Numbered from the stretch's first letter, positions 18,651 through 29,310 are shown. The stretch: 64,000 nucleotides of DNA from an uncultured Pseudocitrobacter sp. (GCA_913778145.1 CAJYVI010000070.1:62001-126000); one strand, 5' to 3'. Notes: generated from the letters alone by a model not told the origin. Translations and numbers: made by a program.

Positions 18651-19031
18651 TTACGCCGCACGCTCATCCCGCACCGCCAGCACCTCAGGCAAATTCAGCT
18701 CAATCCAGTCCGCCAGCGCGGCGACCTTCTCACTCACCTGCTCACCCAGCGGCGTGAGGCTATACTCCACATGCGGCGGCACTACTGGGTAGGAAATACG
18801 GTTAAGAAAACCGTCCTGTTCCAGCGCCTGTAATGACTGGGCGAGCATCTTTTCGCTCACCCCGCCCATTTTACGGCGCAGGTCGCTAAAACGATGCGTA
18901 CCTTCGCGCAGCGCGACCAGAATCAATACGCCCCAGCGGCTGGTGACGTGTTTCAGCACATCGCGCGACGGGCACTGTTCGGCGAAGAGATTGCCCTCTT
19001 TCAGTTGTTGCGACAGGCTCACCTGACTCAT
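18651..19031 (-). CDS. ytfH: YtfH, HxlR-family transcriptional regulator
   Basis: A 126-residue single-domain winged-helix protein of the HxlR family. Hallmarks are an early cysteine (AEQCPSRDVL), the core RWGVLILVALREGTHRFSDLRR, and SEKMLAQSLQALEQDGF with VEYSLTPLG. The ATG at 19031 gives the E. coli length. It is divergent from qorB, a quinone oxidoreductase. HxlR regulators of this layout usually sense reactive electrophiles, often through the cysteine, and control the divergent oxidoreductase. A candidate operator lies in the 88-base gap. Confidence 0.92.
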   Translation of the reverse strand: MSQVSLSQQLKEGNLFAEQCPSRDVLKHVTSRWGVLILVALREGTHRFSDLRRKMGGVSEKMLAQSLQALEQDGFLNRISYPVVPPHVEYSLTPLGEQVSEKVAALADWIELNLPEVLAVRDERAA

Positions 19032-19054
19032 TTTATACTTACCTTTTTGTACGT

Positions 19055-19071
19055 ACTTACTAAAAGTAAGT
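19055..19071. promoter_or_regulatory. Candidate YtfH operator in the ytfH/qorB gap
   Basis: ACTTAC-TAAAA-GTAAGT is a perfect 6-bp inverted repeat, with another ACTTAC direct copy overlapping 19038-19043 on the ytfH side. It lies between the two divergent starts, where a regulator of both genes would bind. The match to YtfH is inference. Confidence 0.55.
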
Positions 19072-19119
19072 TTAGGTGTTAGCGTATTCAAACACAAGAC
19101 AAACCGATGGAGACTTCCC

Positions 19120-19968
19120 ATGATCGCAATTACCGGCGCAACCGGCCAACTGGGCCAGCATGTTATCGAATCCTTACTAAAAACCGTTCCTGCGAGCAAT
19201 ATTGTGGCTATCGTGCGCAACCCGGCAAAAGCACAGGCACTAACCGCGCAGGGCATTCACGTACGACAGGGCGACTACGGCGATGAAGCTGCGCTGAAAT
19301 TAGCGCTTCAGGGTGTGGAAAAACTGCTGCTGATCTCTTCCAGCGAAGTGGGCCAGCGTGCCCCGCAGCATCGCAATGTGATTAACGCGGCGAAGGCGGC
19401 GGGCGTGAAATTTATCGCTTACACCAGCCTGCTGCATGCCGATACCTCTCCGCTCGGCCTGGCCGATGAACACGTTGAAACCGAGAAAATGCTGGCTGAT
19501 TCCGGTATCGCTTACACTCTGCTACGCAATGGCTGGTATACCGAGAACTATCTTGCCAGCGCCCCGGCAGCGCTGGAACATGGCGTATTTATTGGCGCGG
19601 CAGGCGACGGCAAAATTGCATCGGCCACGCGTGCCGATTATGCAGCCGCTGCGGCGCGTGTCATTAGCGAAGCTGGTCACGAAGGCAAGGTCTACGAACT
19701 GGCGGGCGACAACGCCTGGACGCTGACGCAATTAGCCGCAGAACTGACCAAACAGAGTGGCAAACCGGTTACCTATCAGAACCTGAGCGAAGCCGATTTC
19801 GCCGCCGCGCTGAAAGGGGTTGGCCTGCCTGCGGGTCTGGCAGATATGCTGGCGGATTCAGATACCGGCGCGTCGAAAGGCGGTCTGTTCGATGACAGCA
19901 AAACGCTGAGCAAACTGATTAGCCGCCCAACCACGACGCTTGCTGAGAGCGTCAAAGGTATTCTCTGA
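19120..19968 (+). CDS. qorB: QorB (YtfG), NAD(P)H:quinone oxidoreductase
   Basis: NmrA-like atypical short-chain dehydrogenase of 282 residues that reduces quinones with NADPH. The dinucleotide-binding motif TGATGQLG is at residues 5-12, next to the N-terminus as expected. The ATG is preceded by GGAGA. It is divergent from the HxlR regulator YtfH. The following AraC-type gene is on the same strand but has its own ribosome-binding site 82 bases on. Confidence 0.93.
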   Translation: MIAITGATGQLGQHVIESLLKTVPASNIVAIVRNPAKAQALTAQGIHVRQGDYGDEAALKLALQGVEKLLLISSSEVGQRAPQHRNVINAAKAAGVKFIAYTSLLHADTSPLGLADEHVETEKMLADSGIAYTLLRNGWYTENYLASAPAALEHGVFIGAAGDGKIASATRADYAAAAARVISEAGHEGKVYELAGDNAWTLTQLAAELTKQSGKPVTYQNLSEADFAAALKGVGLPAGLADMLADSDTGASKGGLFDDSKTLSKLISRPTTTLAESVKGIL

Positions 19969-20049
19969 AGGTTACTATTTGGTTAATTTTTGTAGCGTGC
20001 CTCCGGGTCATCTTCGATAATGAAAAGAGGATACCGGAGGAGCCAAACC

Positions 20050-20874
20050 GTGCAGGGCGTACCTGATCACTTCACAGACGAAAAAGACAGTGCCAACTTC
20101 CGGCACCTGGCGCAGGTGCCGGGGGTGGAGCTGTATCACGCACATATCTCGCGCTACGCCTTCGAACCGCATACGCATGAAGCCTTCGGCATCGGCACCA
20201 TTGAGCAGGGTGCCGAGCGTTTTCGCTATCGCGGCAGCCAGTATGTGGCATCGGTGAATTCGATTGTCACCATGAACCCCGACGAACTCCACACCGGTGA
20301 AGCGGAAACGGCCGACGGCTGGCGCTACCGCATGATTTACCTCGACCCCACGCAGCTTGAAGAAGTAACCGGCGTCCGTCACTGGTGGTTTAGCGATGTA
20401 TTGCGTCATGACCCACAGCGTTCGCAGCGTATCGGCCAGCAGATTTATCAGCTGTGGAATACCCGCGACCCGCTGGCCCAACAAGGCATTCTGCTCGATC
20501 TCATCGATACCTTCCGCCCCTTCGCCCATCATGCGCCGCAGAGTGTGGAAGCCAGCCATCGCTTCGATCAGGTGCGCGACTATCTGCACGATAACTACAT
20601 GCAGCCCGTGACGCTCGACGAACTGGCGCAGGTCGTGGCACTGAGTCCTTATCATTTTCAGCGTCAGTTTAAAGCGCATTTCCACGTCACCCCGCATCAA
20701 ATGCTGATGGCGATCCGACTGTGGCGCGCGAAAGCGTTTCTGGCCCACGGCATGCCTGCGGCTGAGGTGGCAGCGGCCACCGGCCTTACCGATCAGTCAC
20801 ATCTCACCCGCGCCTTTACCCGGCGCTATGGCATCACCCCGGTACGCTACCAGAAGCAGGTTGCCCGGCGCTAA
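20050..20874 (+). CDS. AraC-family transcriptional regulator (accessory)
   Basis: A 274-residue regulator with an N-terminal AraC-type cupin (HAHISRYAFEPHTHEAFGIGTIEQG, about residues 30-55) and a C-terminal double helix-turn-helix (VTLDELAQVVALSPYHFQRQFKAHFHVTPHQM ... GLTDQSHLTRAFTRRYGITPVRY). The GTG at 20050 is preferred because GGAGGAG lies 8-14 bases upstream; an ATG at 20020 has no binding site. It sits directly before the exporter-type gene ytfF on the same strand, so ytfF is the likely target. K-12 lacks it between qorB and ytfF. The ligand is unknown. Confidence 0.85.
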   Translation: MQGVPDHFTDEKDSANFRHLAQVPGVELYHAHISRYAFEPHTHEAFGIGTIEQGAERFRYRGSQYVASVNSIVTMNPDELHTGEAETADGWRYRMIYLDPTQLEEVTGVRHWWFSDVLRHDPQRSQRIGQQIYQLWNTRDPLAQQGILLDLIDTFRPFAHHAPQSVEASHRFDQVRDYLHDNYMQPVTLDELAQVVALSPYHFQRQFKAHFHVTPHQMLMAIRLWRAKAFLAHGMPAAEVAAATGLTDQSHLTRAFTRRYGITPVRYQKQVARR

Positions 20875-20949
20875 TGCGCAATCCTGTACAATATTCCCGC
20901 TCAGCGCTCACCTACACTGTGACTAAACGTGGTCAATGTGGATGTAAAA

Positions 20950-21920
20950 ATGATTAGTGGTGTGCTGTACGCTCTGCTGGCAGGGTTGATGTGGGGGCTG
21001 ATTTTTGTCGGGCCGTTGATCGTGCCGGAATATCCTGCGGTACTGCAATCGACCGGGCGCTATCTGGCGCTGGGGCTTATCGCCTTGCCGCTGGCGTGGC
21101 TGGGCCGTGCGCGGCTAAAACAGCTTAACCGGCGCGACTGGTTTACTGCACTGGCGCTGACCATGATGGGGAATCTGATTTACTACGTGTGCCTGGCGAG
21201 CGCGATTCAACGCACCGGCGCCCCCGTATCAACCATGATCATCGGTACTCTGCCCGTGGTTATTCCGGTTTTTGCTAATCTCCTCTACAGCCAGCGCGAT
21301 GGCAAACTGGCCTGGTCGAAACTGGCTCCGGCGCTTATCTGCATTGGTATCGGTCTGGCGTGCGTGAATATCGCCGAGTTAAGCCACGGCGTGCAGGATT
21401 TTAACTGGACGCGCTACGCATCCGGTATCGCGCTGGCGTTAGTTTCGGTAGTGTGTTGGGCGTGGTATGCCCTGCGCAACGCGCGCTGGCTGCGTGAGAA
21501 CCCAGATAAACACCCAATGATGTGGGCGACTGCGCAGGCGCTGGTCACGCTGCCAGTATCACTACTGGGTTATCTTGCCGCCTGCGGCTGGCTGAGCATG
21601 CAGCCTGAAGGTTTTCCGCTGCCGTTTGGTCCGCGTCCGATAGTGTTTATTACGCTGATGATCGCCATTGCCGTGCTCTGCTCGTGGGTCGGCGCGCTGT
21701 GCTGGAATATCGCCAGCCAGCGTTTACCTACGGTGATCCTTGGGCCGTTGATCGTGTTCGAGACGTTGGCCGGGTTACTTTATACCTTCATACTTCGCCA
21801 GAGCTTACCGCCACTGCTGACGCTGAGCGGAATTGCCCTGTTGGTGCTGGGCGTGGTGATTGCGGTACGCGCAAAACCCGTTAAGCCTGCGCTGCGAGAG
21901 TTGAGCCAGGAGACAAAAAA

Positions 21921-21927
<7 letters not shown>
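20950..21927 (+). CDS. ytfF: YtfF, EamA/DMT-family inner-membrane transporter
   Basis: A 325-residue drug/metabolite transporter family protein with about ten hydrophobic segments in two EamA halves. The ATG at 20950 gives MISGVLYALLAGLMWGLIF as in E. coli; a GTG at 20929 would add seven residues without a better binding site. The substrate is unknown. It follows the AraC regulator by 75 bases and could be under its control. Its stop codon lies inside a REP element, so its last residues are encoded by the repeat and differ from E. coli. Confidence 0.92.
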
Positions 21928-22020
<93 letters not shown>

Positions 22021-22097
22021 AGAACAAAGCGCAGTTTGCCTGTCAGGCCACCCCGTTCTCAGGAAGATCACCCCCAAAGGAGTATATCTTCGTTTTA

Positions 22098-22120
22098 AAG
22101 ATGCATTTAAAATACATCTT
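22098..22120 (+). promoter_or_regulatory. NsrR operator upstream of ytfE
   Basis: An 11-1-11 dyad, AAGATGCATTT-A-AAATACATCTT, 26 bases before the ytfE start. It matches the known NsrR consensus of paired AAGATGCNTTT half-sites and the well-studied ytfE site of E. coli. The nsrR gene itself lies at 43112-43537. Nitric oxide destroys the NsrR cluster and relieves repression of such promoters. Confidence 0.92.
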
Positions 22121-22146
22121 ATATTATCGATGACGAGGTAACGATT

Positions 22147-22809
22147 ATGGCCTTCCGCGACCAACCTTTAGGTGAGCTGGCGCTCTCCATCCCACGCGCA
22201 TCCGCGCTGTTTCGTAAATACGATATGGACTACTGCTGCGGCGGTAAACAAACCCTGGCTCGCGCTGCAGCTCGCAAGGAACTGGACGTTGAAGTCATTG
22301 AGGCTGAGCTGGCAAAACTGGCTGAACAGCCGGTTGAGAAAGACTGGCGTACCGCCCCGCTGGGGGAAATCATCGATTATATTATTCCACGCTACCATGA
22401 TCGCCACCGCGAACAACTGCCGGAATTGATTTTACAGGCCACCAAAGTCGAACGCGTGCACGCCGACAAACCGAACGTACCAAAAGGCCTGGCAAAATAC
22501 CTCACCATGCTGCATCAGGAGCTCTCCAGCCACATGATGAAAGAGGAGCAGATTCTGTTCCCGATGATCAAACAGGGCATGGGCAGCCAGGCGATGGGGC
22601 CAATCAGCGTGATGGAAAGCGAGCACGACGAAGCAGGTGAGTTGCTGGAAGTGATCAAACACACCACGCACAACGTGACCATTCCACCGGAAGCCTGCAC
22701 CACCTGGAAAGCAATGTATAACGGCATTAATGAATTGATTGATGACCTGATGGAGCACATCAGTCTGGAAAACAATGTGCTGTTTCCGCGCGCGCTGGCG
22801 GGTGAATAG
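22147..22809 (+). CDS. ytfE: YtfE (RIC), di-iron protein for repair of iron-sulfur clusters
   Basis: A 220-residue cytosolic protein needed for recovery of iron-sulfur enzymes after nitrosative and oxidative stress. The N-terminal ScdA-like region carries DYCCGG with Cys30 and Cys31. The hemerythrin-like domain keeps all the di-iron ligands known in E. coli: His84, His129, Glu133, His160, His204 and Glu208. A canonical NsrR box sits just upstream. A bidirectional terminator separates it from convergent cycA. Confidence 0.97.
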   Translation: MAFRDQPLGELALSIPRASALFRKYDMDYCCGGKQTLARAAARKELDVEVIEAELAKLAEQPVEKDWRTAPLGEIIDYIIPRYHDRHREQLPELILQATKVERVHADKPNVPKGLAKYLTMLHQELSSHMMKEEQILFPMIKQGMGSQAMGPISVMESEHDEAGELLEVIKHTTHNVTIPPEACTTWKAMYNGINELIDDLMEHISLENNVLFPRALAGE

Positions 22810-22848
22810 CCCCCTGTCTTGATGTTCCCTTCGCCTTCAGGCAGACAT

Positions 22849-22876
22849 AAAAAAAGGTGCCGCTAAGCACCTTTTT
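22849..22876. terminator. Bidirectional terminator between ytfE and cycA
   Basis: Self-complementary AAAAAGGTGC...GCACCTTTTT with a 6-base loop. The A and T tracts make it work on both strands for the convergent ytfE and cycA genes. Confidence 0.92.
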
Positions 22877-22892
22877 GACATTTCCCATCAGC

Positions 22893-24299
22893 TTATTTGG
22901 CGATGGCTTTCTTTCTCAGGAACATCCAGCCCAGCCCCAGAATGATGAACCACAGCGGGGTGACGATCAGCGCCTGACGAGTGTCCGTTTCCAGCGTTAG
23001 CAGGACGATAACGAACGCAAAGAACGCCATGCAGACCCAGCACATCACTTTTCCCAGCGGCATCTTGTAGATAGATTTCTCATGCAGATGCGGACGCTGT
23101 TTGCGGTACACCAGGTAAGAACACAGGATAATCGTCCACACGAACATAAACAGAATCGCGGAGACGGTGGTAATCATAGTAAACGCCGCGATCACGCTTG
23201 GGTTCACATACAACAGCACCACACCGCCCAGCAGGCAGATACAGGAGAAGGTCAGGCCTTTCGCCGGTACCGCGCGTTTAGAGAGCTTAGCGAACGCTTT
23301 CGGCGCTACGCCGTCCTGCGCCAGGCCGAACAGCATACGGCTGGTAGAGAACACGCCGCTGTTCGCGGAAGACGCCGCTGACGTCAGCACCACAAAGTTG
23401 ATAATGCTTGCTGCCGCCGGCAGACCGACCAGCATAAACAGTTCAACGAACGGGCTTTTCTCAGGAACGACTGAACTCCACGGGGTGACCGACATGATGA
23501 TGATCAGCGCGAAGACGTAGAACATGATGATACGAACAGGAATCGAGTTGATTGCGCGCGGCAGGGATTTCTCCGGATCTTTGGTTTCAGCAGCAGTCGT
23601 CCCCACCAGCTCAATCCCCACGAAGGCGAAGACCGCTATCTGGAAACCCGCAAAGAAGCCGCTAATGCCTTTCGGGAACCAGCCGCCATCATTCCACAGG
23701 TGCGCGAAGGACGCCTCGGTGCCGTTTGGCGCCTGGAAGTGCATCAGGATCATCACCAGGCCAACAACAATCAGCCCCACGATGGCGACGATTTTGATCA
23801 TCGCAAACCAGAACTCCATCTCACCAAACATCTTCACGGTAGCGAGGTTGAGGCTCAGAAGCAGCACGACAACGGCAAGTGATGCCACCCAATCCGACAG
23901 CCCAGGGAACCAGAACTGCGCATAGGCGGTTATCGCCACAACGTCGGCCATGCCGGTGACTACCCAGCAGAACCAGTAGGTCCAGCCGGTGAAATACCCC
24001 GCCCATGGTCCAAGCAGGTCGGCGGCGAAGTCGCTGAAAGATTTATATTCGAGGTTAGATAACAGCAGCTCGCCCATCGCACGCATCACGAAGAAGAGCA
24101 TGAAGCCGATTATCATATAGACAAAAATAATCGACGGGCCGGCAAGGCTAATAGTTTTACCGGACCCCATAAACAGCCCGGTACCAATCGCGCCGCCAAT
24201 TGCAATAAGCTGAATATGCCGGTTAGTGAGGTTTCGCCGCAGCGATTGTTCAGCCGGAGCCTGTTCTGCGTCGGCTGCGACTTTTATCTGATCTACCAT
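22893..24299 (-). CDS. cycA: CycA, D-serine/D-alanine/glycine:H+ symporter
   Basis: Twelve-segment APC-superfamily permease of the amino-acid/proton symporter family, 468 residues. It imports D-serine, D-alanine, glycine, L-alanine and D-cycloserine. The hallmark first membrane segment IAIGGAIGTGLFMGSG (about residues 33-48) and the later FVGIELVGTTAAETKDPEKSLPRAI signature are present. Its message is a known GcvB sRNA target in E. coli. I did not try to define that site here. The gene stands alone with a long AT-rich upstream region. Confidence 0.96.
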   Translation of the reverse strand: MVDQIKVAADAEQAPAEQSLRRNLTNRHIQLIAIGGAIGTGLFMGSGKTISLAGPSIIFVYMIIGFMLFFVMRAMGELLLSNLEYKSFSDFAADLLGPWAGYFTGWTYWFCWVVTGMADVVAITAYAQFWFPGLSDWVASLAVVVLLLSLNLATVKMFGEMEFWFAMIKIVAIVGLIVVGLVMILMHFQAPNGTEASFAHLWNDGGWFPKGISGFFAGFQIAVFAFVGIELVGTTAAETKDPEKSLPRAINSIPVRIIMFYVFALIIIMSVTPWSSVVPEKSPFVELFMLVGLPAAASIINFVVLTSAASSANSGVFSTSRMLFGLAQDGVAPKAFAKLSKRAVPAKGLTFSCICLLGGVVLLYVNPSVIAAFTMITTVSAILFMFVWTIILCSYLVYRKQRPHLHEKSIYKMPLGKVMCWVCMAFFAFVIVLLTLETDTRQALIVTPLWFIILGLGWMFLRKKAIAK

Positions 24300-24610
24300 G
24301 TGATTTTCTTCCTGTTGGTTCTGTCTGTGTTGTGCAGGCTCTTGTGGCCTTTATTTCATCTAATGAGACGATCCCATAATAGGATGACTCGATATTAGGT
24401 AAGAATCGGCGGGATGAATACTATGATTTGAATATAATGTTAATTATATGTTGAAAGTGAGTGTTATATCACTCCAACTATGGGAAACACGTCACAAAAA
24501 TACACGCAATAGATGTATTTGCAAGATAAAACTCCAGCAAATGTCTAACTTAAGAATTTACTACTCATTTTAAGTATCCCCTCACCATAAGGAGAGGGGA
24601 TGACGCGGGC
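24300..24610. other. AT-rich intergenic region between cycA and fklB
   Basis: The 311 bases hold no gene I can support. They must contain the cycA promoter (cycA reads leftward) and the end of the fklB transcript. Next to fklB there is an ATCCCCTC/GAGGGGAT hairpin (24576-24601) without a T-tract. Its arms resemble a fragment of the CCCTCACCC-type repeats. Confidence 0.5.
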
Positions 24611-25231
24611 TTACAGAATTTCCAGCAGCTCGACTTCAAAGACCAGGGTGCTGAACGGCGGGATGGACGCGCCAGCGCCGCGCTCGCCGTAGGCCAGGTT
24701 ATGAGGGATAGTCAGTTCCCATTTGGAGCCAACCGGCATCAGGGTCAGCGCTTCGATCCAGCCTGCGATAACGCCGTTAACCGGGAATTCAGCCGGTTCG
24801 CCGCGCGCAACGGAGCTGTCGAATACGGTGCCGTCGATCAGTTTACCGGTGTAATGCACGCGAACATGGTCGGTGCGCGCCGGGATAGCGCCTTCGCCCT
24901 GAGTCAGAACGCGGAATTGCAGACCGGATTCGGTGCTGTTCACGCCTTCTTTTTCACGGTTTTCTTCCAGGTATTTCACACCGTCTGCCGCCATCGCCGC
25001 AAAACGTTCTTTACGCACGGCGTCAGCACGTTCGTGGATTTCACGCAGCGCGCGGTGTACCGCTTCAACCGGCACAGCAGGCTGTTTGCCTTCCAGTGCA
25101 TCAGCGATGCCAGCAACCAGTGCTTCTGGCAGCAGGCCCTGCAAACCGGACTCGCTCAGCTGCTGTCCTACCTGCAGGCCGATGCCGTAGCTTGCCTGTG
25201 CTTCGATGGTGTCAAAAGTCGGGGTGGCCAT
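24611..25231 (-). CDS. fklB: FklB, FKBP-type peptidyl-prolyl cis-trans isomerase
   Basis: A 206-residue proline isomerase (FKBP22). The N-terminal dimerisation helices (about residues 1-95) are followed by an FKBP catalytic domain from about 105 ([65 protein letters not shown]). The ATG at 25231 is chosen for AAGGAAAG upstream and for matching the E. coli length. There is no signal peptide, so it acts in the cytoplasm. It is divergent from ytfB. Confidence 0.95.
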   Translation of the reverse strand: MATPTFDTIEAQASYGIGLQVGQQLSESGLQGLLPEALVAGIADALEGKQPAVPVEAVHRALREIHERADAVRKERFAAMAADGVKYLEENREKEGVNSTESGLQFRVLTQGEGAIPARTDHVRVHYTGKLIDGTVFDSSVARGEPAEFPVNGVIAGWIEALTLMPVGSKWELTIPHNLAYGERGAGASIPPFSTLVFEVELLEIL

Positions 25232-25461
25232 TGTCTTTCCTTTCTTCGGGTATAAAGTAGCGGGCAGCATAACAGCCATGCCCTGTACGGTAAACTTTGT
25301 GTCAGGAAAGATGACAAATCGCGGGGAAAAAGAAACAATAGGCTGGGAGAATAGTATTGCCTAAGGATATGTTGCGAAAGCGCGCTTTGCCTCGCCGTTC
25401 AGGCAGTTAGCCAGCTATACTCGTGACGAGGATAATAAAAGACGCGGAGCAGGAGGAAACC

Positions 25462-26115
25462 ATGCCCGGGCGATTTGAGTTAAAACCTACGCTGGTGAAG
25501 ATTTGGCATGCGCCGGATAATCTTCGCATCATGGACCCGCTACCAACCATGCACCGTCGCGGCATTATTATTGCTGCGCTGGCGGTGATCATCGGCTTCC
25601 TGCTGCCGTCAAACGACGACACAACGCCCGATCCGGTAAGCCGTACTGCACAGCTCGATGTGCAGTCGCAATCACGCCCACAGCCCGATAACGCGCCCAT
25701 GCAAACGCAGCTGGTGACGCCGAGCAACGATCCCGGCCTGGTCGCCCCCGTTGAACCGGAACCTGTTCCAGAAGAACAGCCGCAGGAGCAAGAGCAGCCA
25801 CAGGCGCAGAGCCAGCCGCAAACGCAGCCGTTCCAGGAAAACCAGGGCATCGACCAACAGTGGCGCTCCTACCGCGTAGAACCCGGTAAAACGCTGGCGC
25901 AGCTGTTCCGCGACCATAATCTTCCGGCAACCGATGTTTACGCGATGGCACAGGTAGAGGGTGCAGGCAAGCCGCTCAGCAACCTGCAAAACGGCCAGAT
26001 GGTGCAGATTCGCCAGAACGCCAGCGGTGTCGTGACAGGGCTGACCATTGATACCGGAAATGGACAAGTGCTGTTTACCCGCCAGCCGAACGGCAGTTTT
26101 ATTCGCGCGCGGTAG
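25462..26115 (+). CDS. ytfB: YtfB (OapA family), septal cell-envelope protein
   Basis: A 217-residue bitopic membrane protein. A cytoplasmic N-terminus is followed by one membrane segment (GIIIAALAVIIGFLLP, about residues 34-50), a long proline/glutamine-rich linker (EQPQEQEQPQAQSQPQTQP), and a C-terminal OapA domain (SYRVEPGKTLAQLFRDHNLPATDVYAMAQVEG) related to LysM. In E. coli it localises to the division site and binds glycan strands. The ATG at 25462 has GGAGG upstream; a start at 25423 would lengthen the cytoplasmic tail without a binding site. A TATACT hexamer at 25416-25421 is a possible -10. Confidence 0.9.
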   Translation: MPGRFELKPTLVKIWHAPDNLRIMDPLPTMHRRGIIIAALAVIIGFLLPSNDDTTPDPVSRTAQLDVQSQSRPQPDNAPMQTQLVTPSNDPGLVAPVEPEPVPEEQPQEQEQPQAQSQPQTQPFQENQGIDQQWRSYRVEPGKTLAQLFRDHNLPATDVYAMAQVEGAGKPLSNLQNGQMVQIRQNASGVVTGLTIDTGNGQVLFTRQPNGSFIRAR

Positions 26116-26121
26116 TGCATT

Positions 26122-26146
26122 AGCCCGATGATGACATCATCGGGCT
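26122..26146. terminator. Strong hairpin between ytfB and the convergent EamA gene
   Basis: AGCCCGATGATG and CATCATCGGGCT form a perfect 12-base inverted repeat around one base (effectively a 10-bp stem). It lies between convergent stops. The T-tract is weak (TTACTTTTT begins 5 bases later), so termination is likely but not certain. Confidence 0.6.
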
Positions 26147-26150
26147 GACC

Positions 26151-27083
26151 TTACTTTTTGCTGACCTTATTCACCCACCAAATCCCCGAACACACCAGTA
26201 CCAACGCCACCGCGTATTTCACTTCCAGAATATTTTCACCGAGGAAGATAGCGGAGAGCACCGTTCCCGCGACCGGAATAACGAAGTTAAACGGCGCAAT
26301 CATACTGACGCGGTTGTATTTGAGAATCACGCTCCACAGGGCGAAAGCGACGGATGAGAGGAACACCAGATACGCGAGGATCGCCAGCGCCGTCGTGCTC
26401 TCAATCGCCAGATGACCGCCCGTAAGATAGCCGCCCACCACCAGCGCGCCACCGCCGATCGCCAGTTGCCAGCCCGTCATGACCGTCGGATCAACCGTTT
26501 GTGAGATGCGCTTGCCATAGAGTGTCGCCGCCGACAGGATAAAAGCGGCCAGTACCACGAAACCATCGCCCTGCCAGACGAAGCTAAAATCCGCCAGCGA
26601 GTGGTTGAAGTTCACCAGCATCACGCCGATAAAGCCCAGCACGCAGCCGATAGTTTTGTTATAGCTCAGGCGATCGTTCTGATAGATGAAATGCGCCAGC
26701 AGCACGCTAAAGAAGGTGCCTGTCGCATTCATGATGGACCCTTTCACGCCCGTAGTGAACGCCAGGCCAATATAGAAGAACGCGTACTGAATCGACGTTT
26801 GGGTCAGCCCCAGCAGCGTGAGCTGACCGAACTGACGACCATTCAGGCGGGCGATGGGTTTACGCTGCGCCAGCGCGAAAAGCAGCAACGCCAGCCCGGC
26901 AAACAGGAATCGGTAGCCCGCAAAGACTATCTTCGACGGGATATCGTCGGTCGCAATGTGAAAGAGTTCATAACCGTTTTTGATAGCGGGGTAAGAGCTT
27001 CCCCACAGCAAGCAACAGAGCGTTGCGCAGGCGTAAGCAACATGTTTACGGGCAAAGACAGGAGCCGGGCAGGCAGTTTCCAT
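26151..27083 (-). CDS. EamA/DMT-family transporter (accessory)
   Basis: A roughly 310-residue membrane protein with about ten hydrophobic segments in two EamA repeats (CCLLWGSSYPAIKNGYELF ... PFNFVIPVAGTVLSAIFLGE). The substrate cannot be read. The start is uncertain: the ATG at 27083 is preferred, but in-frame TTG (27095) and GTG (27092) are possible and no clear ribosome-binding site is visible. K-12 has yjfZ and ytfA between ytfB and rplI, so this is a lineage difference. It stands alone with no adjacent regulator. Confidence 0.82.
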   Translation of the reverse strand: METACPAPVFARKHVAYACATLCCLLWGSSYPAIKNGYELFHIATDDIPSKIVFAGYRFLFAGLALLLFALAQRKPIARLNGRQFGQLTLLGLTQTSIQYAFFYIGLAFTTGVKGSIMNATGTFFSVLLAHFIYQNDRLSYNKTIGCVLGFIGVMLVNFNHSLADFSFVWQGDGFVVLAAFILSAATLYGKRISQTVDPTVMTGWQLAIGGGALVVGGYLTGGHLAIESTTALAILAYLVFLSSVAFALWSVILKYNRVSMIAPFNFVIPVAGTVLSAIFLGENILEVKYAVALVLVCSGIWWVNKVSKK

Positions 27084-27170
27084 TCCATACACCAAAGTTA
27101 AAATGACGTTTCATTTATTATCATGGATTGTATGCGAAAAAGCTACCATACCAGCATTAAAGCGGATGCG

Positions 27171-27203
27171 ATAAAAAGCAAAACGCCGGCACAGGGCCGG
27201 CGT
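27171..27203 (-). terminator. Terminator of the rpsF-priB-rpsR-rplI operon
   Basis: Minus-strand hairpin ACGCCGGC/GCCGGCGT with a 5-base loop (27183-27203), followed by a T-rich tail on that strand (27171-27182). It starts 24 bases past the rplI stop. Confidence 0.92.
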
Positions 27204-27227
27204 CTTGTCGTGGTGATGAGTAATTAA

Positions 27228-27689
<462 letters not shown>

Positions 27690-27718
27690 TCAAAGTCGTA
27701 TTAATGGACCGTGACCGA

Positions 27719-28265
<547 letters not shown>

Positions 28266-28271
28266 CAGAAA

Positions 28272-28685
<414 letters not shown>

Positions 28686-28688
28686 TTA

Positions 28689-28753
28689 TTCAGCCTCCTG
28701 TCTGGGTCAGCCGCGGCCCATGGAGGCAAGGAACGTGTTAAAGGGCGGCTGAA
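28689..28753 (-). promoter_or_regulatory. Structured leader of rpsF, S6:S18-type feedback element
   Basis: On the minus strand TTCAGCC (28747-28753) and GGCTGAA (28689-28695) enclose a 50-base loop containing further pairing and a CCG-rich segment, right before rpsF. Enteric rpsF leaders carry an RNA element bound by the S6:S18 dimer. Position and the closing helix fit, but I have not modelled the whole fold. Confidence 0.6.
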
Positions 28754-28766
28754 AAATTGACGCGTC

Positions 28767-28795
28767 ATAATACTGGTATGCCCCGTTAAACTCAA
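28767..28795 (-). promoter_or_regulatory. Sigma-70 promoter of the rpsF operon
   Basis: On the minus strand TTGAGT (28790-28795), a 17-base spacer, and TATTAT (28767-28772), ideal geometry about 100 bases before rpsF. The right-hand part of the 340-base gap, up to yjfY at 29008, holds no other gene. Confidence 0.8.
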
Positions 28796-29007
28796 GGTGA
28801 TTGCACAAATAATTCGCACAAAGCGTAAAGTGGGTCTAAGGCGATGATTTAAAATCAAACAGTACAAAATGCGCTGCTTTTTTGAACAATCACATCAAAA
28901 ATGGTCACGGTTTCCCCTAAGAGAAACGATTACACTTTAATCAGAGAATAAACGTATTGAGAGGAGCGAAGTTAACGTAACGTCAGTGCTGAAGTGGAGC
29001 GTACAGG

Positions 29008-29283
29008 ATGAAAAACATCACCATTACCATTCTCGCGGCGCTGTTTCTAAGTGCAAACGTCTCCGCCGCCATCAAAATCGACGCCCGCCAGGCTCGTAAT
29101 ATGGACGATGTACAGAGCTTAGGGGTCATTTATATCAACCATAATCTCGCGACGGTCAGCGAGGCTGAGCAGGCGCTAAATGAAGAGAGCGACGCTCAGG
29201 GCGCGGAGTACTTCCGCCCGATATTAATGTACGAACCGGGGAGTAATGGCGTGATACATGCCAGTGCCGACATTTATCGTTAA
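29008..29283 (+). CDS. yjfY: YjfY, DUF1471 (YhcN/BhsA-type) periplasmic protein
   Basis: Small exported protein of 91 residues. The signal peptide MKNITITILAALFLSANVSA precedes one DUF1471 domain (NMDDVQSLGVIYINHNLATVSEAEQALNEESDAQGAEYFRPILMYE...ASADIYR). Members of this enteric family are linked to stress, biofilm and envelope phenotypes; this one is not characterised as far as I know. It stands alone. Two more members of the family, bsmA and yjfN, lie 8 kb away. Confidence 0.88.
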   Translation: MKNITITILAALFLSANVSAAIKIDARQARNMDDVQSLGVIYINHNLATVSEAEQALNEESDAQGAEYFRPILMYEPGSNGVIHASADIYR

Positions 29284-29310
29284 GCATCACGTGATGCTGG
29301 ATAAGAAAGG

